From Rubrivivax sp. (GTDB taxonomy: Bacteria; Pseudomonadota; Gammaproteobacteria; Burkholderiales; Burkholderiaceae_C), in assembly GCA_030693565.1 (NCBI GenBank), contig JAUYAJ010000724.1, positions 1 through 6,856 on the forward strand: 6,856 nt of DNA. The letters are read 5' to 3'. Below the pieces are notes generated by a model. That model ran no database searches and was not told where the DNA came from. It saw only the letters and a program-made list of their open reading frames with translations. Shown in pieces: positions 1-5,007 of the stretch (its first letter is position 1; every line of letters starts with the position of its first letter). A program made the position numbers and the translations under genes.

Positions 1-2013
1 CCCATCCCCGACCCTCGCCGCTGGCCGCGCGCCCTGGCCGCGCTGTCGCTCGTGCTGCTCGGTGGTGCCCTGTCCGTCCATGCGCAAGTCAGCGACAGCG
101 CCATCGTCGAGGCCCGCGAGGCGCTGCGCGACAAGAACAAGACCCGGCTTTCGGCTCTGCGCGCGGCCGCCGCCGGCCACCCGCTGGCAATGTGGGTCGA
201 CTACTGGGAGCTCGGCAATCGCCTGGCCGACGCCCAGCAACGCGAGCTCGACGCCTTCTATGCCCGCTGGCCAGGCACCTACGTCGAAGACCGGCTGCGC
301 AACGACTGGCTGCTCGAGCTGGGCAAACGCCGCGACTGGCCCAACTTCAGCCGCGACATGCCGAAGTTCCGCATGAACGACGACCGCGAAGTCACCTGCT
401 ACGCGCTGCTGACGCGCCATGCCGCCGGCGAAGACGTGCGCGACGCGGCGCGCAGCGCCTGGTACGGCCAGCGTGAACTCGACGACGGCTGCAACCTGAT
501 GGCCAGCGCCCTGGTGGCGGCGCGCCAGTTCGGCGCCGCCGAGGTCTGGCAAAAGGCGCAGTTGGCGACCGAAGCCAACCGGCCACGCGCCGCCCAGGCC
601 GCGGTGGCAATGCTCGACAGCCGCGCGGCGCAAGCCGTCAGCGCCTTGTTCGACAACCCGGCACGCGCGCTGTCGCGCAGCACCGGCACGCCCACCGGCA
701 GCCAGGCCGAGCTGGCCTTGCTGGCGCTGATGCGGCTGGCCGCCAACGACCCCGACGCCGCCGCCGGCCAGCTCGACGCCGGCTGGACCAAGCGCCTGAG
801 CCCGGCGCACGCAGCGCTGGCCTGGGCTGCCACCGGCAAGCAAGCCGCGCTCAAGCTGTTGCCGCAGGCCGCCGACCATTACCAGCGTGCCTGGCAGCAG
901 TTGCAGCGCCCAGGCGGCGAGCCGGCCTGGTCCGACGACACCCTGGCTTGGCAGGTGCGCGCTGCGCTGCGCTCACCGAGCGCCGGCGCCGAGCGCTGGG
1001 CGCTGGTGCAATTGGCCGTCGACGCGATGAGCGCGGCCGAACAGCGTGATCCGGCCTGGGTCTACTGGAAGGCGCGCGCCTTGCAGGCACGCGCCAAGCC
1101 GGGCGCCGACGGCGACGTCGACCGCCAGGTCGCGCGCCAGGCTTTCGAGTCGATCGCGCCGCAGCTGAACTTCTACGGCAAGCTGGCCACCGAAGAGCTG
1201 GGCACCAAGCTCGTGATGCCGGCAGCGCCGCAGCCGCTGACCGACGCCGAACGCCAGGCCGCACGCGCCCAGCCCGGCCTGGCGCGCGCACTGCAACTGC
1301 TGGCGCTGGGCTTGCGCAGCGAAGGCGTGCGCGAATGGAATTATTCGCTGCGCGGCCTGGCCGACCGCGAACTGCTGGCCGCCGCCCAGTGGGCTTGCGA
1401 GCGCGAGGTCTGGGACCGCTGCATCAACACCAGCGACCGCACGCGCGTCGAGATCGACCTGGCGCAGCGCTTCCCGACCCCGTTCCGTGCCGACGTGCTG
1501 GCCAAGGCGGGCGAAATCGGCGTCGACCCGGCCTACATGTACGGCCTGATCCGCCAGGAGTCGCGTTTCATCATGGACGCGCGCTCGCATGCCGGCGCCT
1601 CCGGGCTGATGCAGATCATGCCGGCCACGGCGCGCTGGACGGCGAAGAAGATCGGCCTGGACCTCAAGCCCGGCATGATCAACGACCGCGACACCAACCT
1701 GGCGCTGGGCACCAGCTACCTGAAGCTGGTGCTCGACGACTTCGGCGGCTCGCAGGCGCTGGCCGCGGCGGCCTACACCGCCGGCCCGAGCCGGCCGCGG
1801 CGCTGGCGCGAGGCCGGCGTGCTCGAACCTGCGGCCTGGGCCGAAGGCATCCCCTTCAACGAGACCCGCGACTACGTCAAGAAGGTGTTGTCCAACGCCG
1901 TCTATTACAGCGCCGTGCTCGGCCTGCCGGCGCAGCCGCTCAAGGCCAGGCTGGGCGCCGCGATCGGCCCGCGCGCCAACGACGCCCCGCCCACCGACCG
2001 TCAGATTCCATGA
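1..2013 (+). CDS. slt: Soluble lytic murein transglycosylase (Slt type), 5'-partial
   Basis: Periplasmic enzyme that cleaves the MurNAc-GlcNAc bond of peptidoglycan non-hydrolytically, leaving 1,6-anhydro-MurNAc ends. The frame is open to base 1, so the start lies outside the window; the GTG at 52 is inside the signal peptide and is not a likely start. Codons 1-28 read as a Sec signal: RRWPR n-region, hydrophobic core ALAALSLVLLGGAL, cleavage after VHA (base 84). Codons about 40-480 are an Ala/Leu-rich helical region like the Slt70 U-shaped superhelix. The catalytic domain (about 500-650, counted from base 1) has the catalytic Glu520 in RQESRF, GLMQIMPATA from 535, AYTAGP at 591-596 and the ETRDYVKKVL segment from 621. 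Seen oddity: AYTAGP has Thr where the family usually has Asn. With about 670 codons it matches full-length Slt proteins. The stop overlaps the next gene by four bases. Family assignment is firm; the exact paralogue is not. Confidence 0.93.
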   Translation, partial: PIPDPRRWPRALAALSLVLLGGALSVHAQVSDSAIVEAREALRDKNKTRLSALRAAAAGHPLAMWVDYWELGNRLADAQQRELDAFYARWPGTYVEDRLRNDWLLELGKRRDWPNFSRDMPKFRMNDDREVTCYALLTRHAAGEDVRDAARSAWYGQRELDDGCNLMASALVAARQFGAAEVWQKAQLATEANRPRAAQAAVAMLDSRAAQAVSALFDNPARALSRSTGTPTGSQAELALLALMRLAANDPDAAAGQLDAGWTKRLSPAHAALAWAATGKQAALKLLPQAADHYQRAWQQLQRPGGEPAWSDDTLAWQVRAALRSPSAGAERWALVQLAVDAMSAAEQRDPAWVYWKARALQARAKPGADGDVDRQVARQAFESIAPQLNFYGKLATEELGTKLVMPAAPQPLTDAERQAARAQPGLARALQLLALGLRSEGVREWNYSLRGLADRELLAAAQWACEREVWDRCINTSDRTRVEIDLAQRFPTPFRADVLAKAGEIGVDPAYMYGLIRQESRFIMDARSHAGASGLMQIMPATARWTAKKIGLDLKPGMINDRDTNLALGTSYLKLVLDDFGGSQALAAAAYTAGPSRPRRWREAGVLEPAAWAEGIPFNETRDYVKKVLSNAVYYSAVLGLPAQPLKARLGAAIGPRANDAPPTDRQIP

Positions 2014-2987
2014 GCGCCACCAGTCGCATCGACCCCCCGGCGCCGCGGCTGCTGGTGCTGGGCGGCACCGGCTTCGTTGGCCGCACGCTGTGCGAGCAAC
2101 TGGTGGCCCAGGGCCGCCACCGCGTTGTCGTGCCAACGCGCCGCCTCGCCCATGGCTCGCCTTTGCAGCCGCTGCCGACGGTCGAGCTGGTCGCTGCCGA
2201 TGTCCACGACGACGCCCAGCTGGCGCAGCTGCTCGGCGGCGTCGACGCCGTCGTCAACCTGGTCGCCATCCTGCACGGCCGCGCTGCCGACTTCCAGCAT
2301 GTCCATGTCGAGCTGCCGCAGCGGCTGGCTGCGGCCTGCACGCGCGCTGGCGTGCGCCGCGTCGTCCATGTCAGCGCACTGGCCGTCGGCGCCGACGCGC
2401 CCTCGCTCTACCTGCGCAGCAAGTCCGCGGGCGAGTCAGCGCTGCGCGGCAGCGGTCTGGACGTCACCGTGCTGCGGCCGTCGGTGATCTTCGGCGCCGG
2501 TGACCGCTTCCTCAACCTCTTGGCCAGCCTGCAGGCGCTGGCGCCGGGGCGGCCGCGGGCCGGCGCCAGCGCGCGCTTCCAACCCGTCTGGGTGGCCGAC
2601 GTCGCCCGCGCCATCCTCGCCAGCCTGGCGCAGCCGCAGTCCAGCGGCCAGACCTTCGAGTGCGCCGGGCCGCAAGTTCACACGCTGGCCGAACTGGTGC
2701 GCCTGGCCGGCCGCTGGGCTGGCCACGCGCGGCCGCAGATCGCATTGCCGATGGTGCTGGGTTATTGGCAGGCGCGGCTGCTCGAATGGCTGCCCGGCGC
2801 GCCGCTGATGTCGCGCGACAACCTCGACTCGATGCGGGTCGACAGCGTCGCCAGCGGGCGCATGCCAGGGCTGGACGCGCTCGGCATCCAGGCCAGCGCG
2901 CTGGCGGCGGTGGCGCCCGGCTACTTGGGCGCGGCGCAAGGCTGCTCGCGCTACGGCCACTGGCGGGCGCTGGCGGGGCGCGGCTGA
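2010..2987 (+). CDS. NAD(P)-binding SDR-fold protein, NDUFA9-like epimerase/dehydratase family
   Basis: A 325-residue atypical/extended short-chain dehydrogenase-type protein, cytosolic (no signal peptide or clear membrane segment). The N-terminal Rossmann motif GGTGFVG is at residues 18-24 after strand RLLVLG. An acidic turn (AADVHD) follows strand 3, and the SDR triad appears as Ser122 (VHVSAL), Tyr134 and Lys138 (YLRSK). The middle and C-terminus (VLRPSVIFGAGDRF, then PLMSRDNLDSMRVDSV) resemble bacterial relatives of the complex I accessory subunit NDUFA9. The substrate is unknown; the NDUFA9 name reflects homology, and there is no nuo gene here to suggest a respiratory role. The ATG at 2010 is chosen because it gives the Rossmann motif a normal N-terminus and forms an ATGA overlap with slt. 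The frame stays open upstream to 1335, but that part is slt in another frame. No good Shine-Dalgarno precedes the ATG, so translation is probably coupled to slt. Confidence 0.9.
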   Translation: MSATSRIDPPAPRLLVLGGTGFVGRTLCEQLVAQGRHRVVVPTRRLAHGSPLQPLPTVELVAADVHDDAQLAQLLGGVDAVVNLVAILHGRAADFQHVHVELPQRLAAACTRAGVRRVVHVSALAVGADAPSLYLRSKSAGESALRGSGLDVTVLRPSVIFGAGDRFLNLLASLQALAPGRPRAGASARFQPVWVADVARAILASLAQPQSSGQTFECAGPQVHTLAELVRLAGRWAGHARPQIALPMVLGYWQARLLEWLPGAPLMSRDNLDSMRVDSVASGRMPGLDALGIQASALAAVAPGYLGAAQGCSRYGHWRALAGRG

Positions 2988-3020
2988 CGCGCAAGCCGTA
3001 GCATTGGCACTCCTGCGACA

Positions 3021-3025
3021 CGGAG
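3021..3025 (+). promoter_or_regulatory. Ribosome binding site of the glutathione S-transferase gene
   Basis: The sequence CGGAG (core GGAG at 3022-3025) lies six bases before the ATG at 3032, a normal Shine-Dalgarno spacing. It fixes the start of the downstream gene and is the clearest Shine-Dalgarno at any start in the window. It sits in the 44-base gap 2988-3031, which also has a TAGCAT hexamer at 2999-3004 that could be a weak -10 element, but no -35 match is visible at the expected distance. A 7-base direct repeat CCTGCGA (3012-3018 and 3026-3032) flanks the site. Confidence 0.75.
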
Positions 3026-3031
3026 CCTGCG

Positions 3032-3721
3032 ATGACGCTGCAACTGGTGATCGGCAACAAGAATTATTCGTCGTGGTCGATGCGCCCCTGGGTGCTGATG
3101 ACCCAGCTCGGCATCGCCTTCGACGAGGTCAAGCTGCGCTTGGACTTCGCCGAGAACTCGGCCTTCCGCCAGGCCGTGGCCGGCTACAGCCCGGCGCGCA
3201 CCGTGCCGGTGCTGGTCAGCGACGGCTTTGCGGTCTGGGACACGCTGGCCATCGTCGAGTTCTTGCACGAAGAGTTCCCGGATCACGGCGTCTGGCCGAC
3301 CGCGGCGCGCCATCGCGCCCGCGCCCGCAGCCTGTGCGCCGAAATGCACGCCGGCTTCGGCGATCTGCGCCAGCACTGCCCGATGAACATCGAGGCCGCG
3401 CTGCCGGACATCGGCCGCACCGTCTGGGCTGGCCAGGAAGGCGTGCGCCGCGACCTCGCCCGCATCGAGCAGATGTGGACCGATGCTTTGCAGACCAGTG
3501 GCGGGCCGATGCTGTTCGGCCGCTTCAGCGCCGCCGATGCCTACTTCGCCCCCGTCTGCATGCGGCTGCGCTGCTATGCGCTGCCCATCAGCGCGCCGGT
3601 GCGCGCCTATGTCGAGCGCGTCACCGCCTTGCCCGGCGTGGCGCGCTGGATTGCCGACGCCATGGCCGAGGCCGATTTCCTCGACTTCGAAGAGCCTTAC
3701 CGCAGCGCACGCTCGCCGTGA
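3032..3721 (+). CDS. Glutathione S-transferase family protein
   Basis: A 229-residue cytosolic protein with the two-domain GST layout. The N-terminal thioredoxin-like domain (about 1-85) begins TLQLVIGNKNYSSWSMRPW; the Ser-rich N-Y-S-S-W-S stretch at residues 11-16 before R18-P19 is where GSTs of this kind place the residue that activates the glutathione thiol. The cis-proline is in TVPVL (Pro59), and VWDTLAI (68-74) takes the place of the glutathione gamma-glutamyl-binding E/D-S motif. The all-helical C-terminal domain carries the N-capping box S166-A-A-D169 in FGRFSAADAYFAP. Length is normal for the family. The real substrate cannot be read from sequence; detoxification, dehalogenation or stress roles are all possible. 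The start is fixed by the GGAG six bases upstream. The stop TGA overlaps the GTG start of cca, which implies translational coupling of the two. Confidence 0.93.
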   Translation: MTLQLVIGNKNYSSWSMRPWVLMTQLGIAFDEVKLRLDFAENSAFRQAVAGYSPARTVPVLVSDGFAVWDTLAIVEFLHEEFPDHGVWPTAARHRARARSLCAEMHAGFGDLRQHCPMNIEAALPDIGRTVWAGQEGVRRDLARIEQMWTDALQTSGGPMLFGRFSAADAYFAPVCMRLRCYALPISAPVRAYVERVTALPGVARWIADAMAEADFLDFEEPYRSARSP

Positions 3722-4974
3722 CGGCGCGTTTCTACGTCGTCGGCGGCGCCGTGCGCGACGCCTTGCTCGGCCTGCCGGCGAGCGACCGCGACTGGGTCGC
3801 CGTCGGCGCCACCCCGCAGCAGCTGCTGGACGCCGGCTACAAGCCGGTGGGCAAGGACTTCCCGGTCTTCATCCACCCGCAGACTGGCGAAGAAGTGGCG
3901 CTGGCGCGCACCGAACGCAAGACCGCGCCGGGCTACGCGGGCTTCACCTTCCATGCCGCACCCGAGGTCACGCTGGAGCAGGACCTGGCGCGCCGCGACC
4001 TCACCATCAACGCCATCGCCCAGGCCGAGGACGGCAGCCTCATCGACCCCTTCGGCGGCCAGCGCGACCTGGCCTCGCGCGTGCTGCGCCATGTCTCCGA
4101 AGCCTTCGAGGAAGACCCGGTGCGGCTGCTGCGCGTGGCGCGCTTCGCCGCCCGCTTCACCGACTTCAGTGTCGCGCCCGAAACCCAGGTGCTGATGCGG
4201 CGCATGGTGGACGCCGGCGAGGTCGACGCCCTGGTGCCCGAACGCGTCTGGCAAGAACTGTCGCGCGGGCTGATGGCAGCGCGGCCCAGCCGCATGTTCG
4301 AGCTGCTGCGCGAATGCGGCGCGCTGGCACGCCTGCTGCCCGAGCTGGACCGCTTGTGGGGCGTGCCGCAACCGCCCGAACACCACCCCGAGATCGACAC
4401 CGGCCTGCACCAGATGCTGGTGCTCGACCAGGCCGCTGCCTTCGATGCGCCACTGCCGGTGCGTTATGCCTGCCTGGTGCACGACCTGGGCAAGGGCAGC
4501 ACGCCGCGTGACCAGTGGCCGCGCCACCTCGGCCACGAAGGCCGCAGCGAACGCCTGGCCGCCAAGCTGTCCGAACGCCTGCGCGTGCCCAGCGACTGCC
4601 GCGAACTGGGCGCGGTGATGGCGCGTGAACACGGCAACGTGCACCGCAGCGCCAGCCTCGGCGCTGCAGCACTGCTGCGCCTGCTGCAGCGCTGCGATGC
4701 GCTGCGCCGCCCGGCGCGTTTTGAACAATTGCTGCAGGCCTGCGAATGCGACGCCCGCGGCCGCGGCGGGCGCGAACAAACGCCTTACCCGCAGCGTGCG
4801 CGGCTGCAGCAGGTTCTGCAATGCGCGCTGGCCGTCGACGCCCAGGCGGTGGTGGCCGGCGCGCAGGCAGCAGGCGCCAGCGGTGTGGCGCTGGGCCAGG
4901 CCGTGCAGCTGGCCCGCGAGGCCGCACTGCAGGCGCTGCTGGCAGCGCTGGGCGAAAGCGGCACCGACACCTGA
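3718..4974 (+). CDS. cca: Multifunctional CCA protein: tRNA nucleotidyltransferase / 2'-nucleotidase / 2',3'-cyclic phosphodiesterase / phosphatase
   Basis: Adds or repairs the 3'-terminal CCA of tRNAs from CTP and ATP without a nucleic-acid template. The 418-residue product is close in size to the E. coli protein and recognisably similar over its length. Class II nucleotidyltransferase head: GGAVRD at 9-14, metal-binding Asp23 and Asp25 in SDRDW, ARTERK, RRDLTINA at 92-99 and EDPVRLLRVARFAAR from 132. The neck/body follows (PERVWQELSRGL). A C-terminal HD domain has HPEIDTGLH (223-231) and the metal-binding pair His255-Asp256 in VHDLGKG. This HD domain gives the phosphohydrolase activities described for gamma- and beta-proteobacterial enzymes. 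The start is the GTG at 3718, which puts TARFYVVGGAVRD at the N-terminus as in homologues. The frame is open upstream to 3004, but that stretch is the GST gene in another frame. No Shine-Dalgarno lies at a useful distance; coupling to GST through the GTGA overlap is likely. Confidence 0.98.
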   Translation: MTARFYVVGGAVRDALLGLPASDRDWVAVGATPQQLLDAGYKPVGKDFPVFIHPQTGEEVALARTERKTAPGYAGFTFHAAPEVTLEQDLARRDLTINAIAQAEDGSLIDPFGGQRDLASRVLRHVSEAFEEDPVRLLRVARFAARFTDFSVAPETQVLMRRMVDAGEVDALVPERVWQELSRGLMAARPSRMFELLRECGALARLLPELDRLWGVPQPPEHHPEIDTGLHQMLVLDQAAAFDAPLPVRYACLVHDLGKGSTPRDQWPRHLGHEGRSERLAAKLSERLRVPSDCRELGAVMAREHGNVHRSASLGAAALLRLLQRCDALRRPARFEQLLQACECDARGRGGREQTPYPQRARLQQVLQCALAVDAQAVVAGAQAAGASGVALGQAVQLAREAALQALLAALGESGTDT

Positions 4975-4999
4975 ATCGGCGCTGACAGCCTCCTAGAAT
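4971..4999 (+). promoter_or_regulatory. Candidate sigma70-type promoter for the SARP-like regulator (possibly leaderless transcript)
   Basis: TAGAAT at 4994-4999 matches the TATAAT -10 consensus at five of six positions. A weak -35 candidate, CTGAAT at 4971-4976 (three of six to TTGACA), is spaced by exactly 17 bases and overlaps the end of cca. The usual 6-7 base gap from the -10 to the transcription start would place +1 at about 5005-5006, on the A of the regulator's ATG. No Shine-Dalgarno is present before that ATG, which fits a leaderless mRNA. The -10 match is directly visible; promoter activity is inferred. Confidence 0.45.
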
Positions 5000-5007
5000 G
5001 CGCCGAT
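4975..5007. repeat. Perfect 8-bp inverted repeat around the cca/regulator junction
   Basis: ATCGGCGC at 4975-4982 is the exact reverse complement of GCGCCGAT at 5000-5007, with 17 bases between. The left arm begins right after the cca stop codon, and the right arm ends on the first two bases of the regulator's ATG. The spacer holds the TAGAAT hexamer. As RNA (read-through from cca) it would form an 8-bp stem, six of the pairs G-C, that sequesters the start codon. As DNA it could be a dimer-binding operator with arm centres 25 bp apart. It lacks a following T-run, so it is not a standard intrinsic terminator. Confidence 0.6.

Noticed and set aside
1335..2009. Upstream in-frame extension of the epimerase reading frame.
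   Set aside because: It overlaps the slt catalytic domain in another frame, its translation is Arg/Ala/Pro-rich and non-homologous, and the ATG at 2010 gives the normal N-terminus.
973..2136. A 387-codon open frame on the minus strand opposite slt.
   Set aside because: Composition and lack of motifs point to a shadow of the slt codon bias; slt carries clear catalytic motifs on the + strand.
2010..2987. Assignment of the NDUFA9-like protein as a complex I subunit.
   Set aside because: NDUFA9 is an accessory subunit of mitochondrial complex I, the bacterial homologues are a broad SDR group, and no nuo gene is seen here.
1338..3070. The AT-rich decamer GAATTATTCG occurring twice (1338-1347 and 3061-3070).
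   Set aside because: Both copies are inside genes and encode Asn-Tyr-Ser, in slt and in the GST glutathione-site motif. Two short copies are best explained by coding need and chance.
3004..3717. Upstream in-frame extension of cca, which could be read as an N-terminal fusion.
   Set aside because: This stretch is the GST gene in another frame. The CCA enzyme begins right before GGAVRD in homologues, matching the GTG at 3718.
4989..4994. CCTCCT, which reads as a perfect AGGAGG Shine-Dalgarno on the minus strand.
   Set aside because: No ATG, GTG or TTG follows it at a suitable distance on the minus strand, and no credible antisense gene is present.
4975..5007. The palindrome as an intrinsic terminator for cca.
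   Set aside because: The loop is 17 bases long and no T-run follows the right arm, so it does not fit a Rho-independent terminator.
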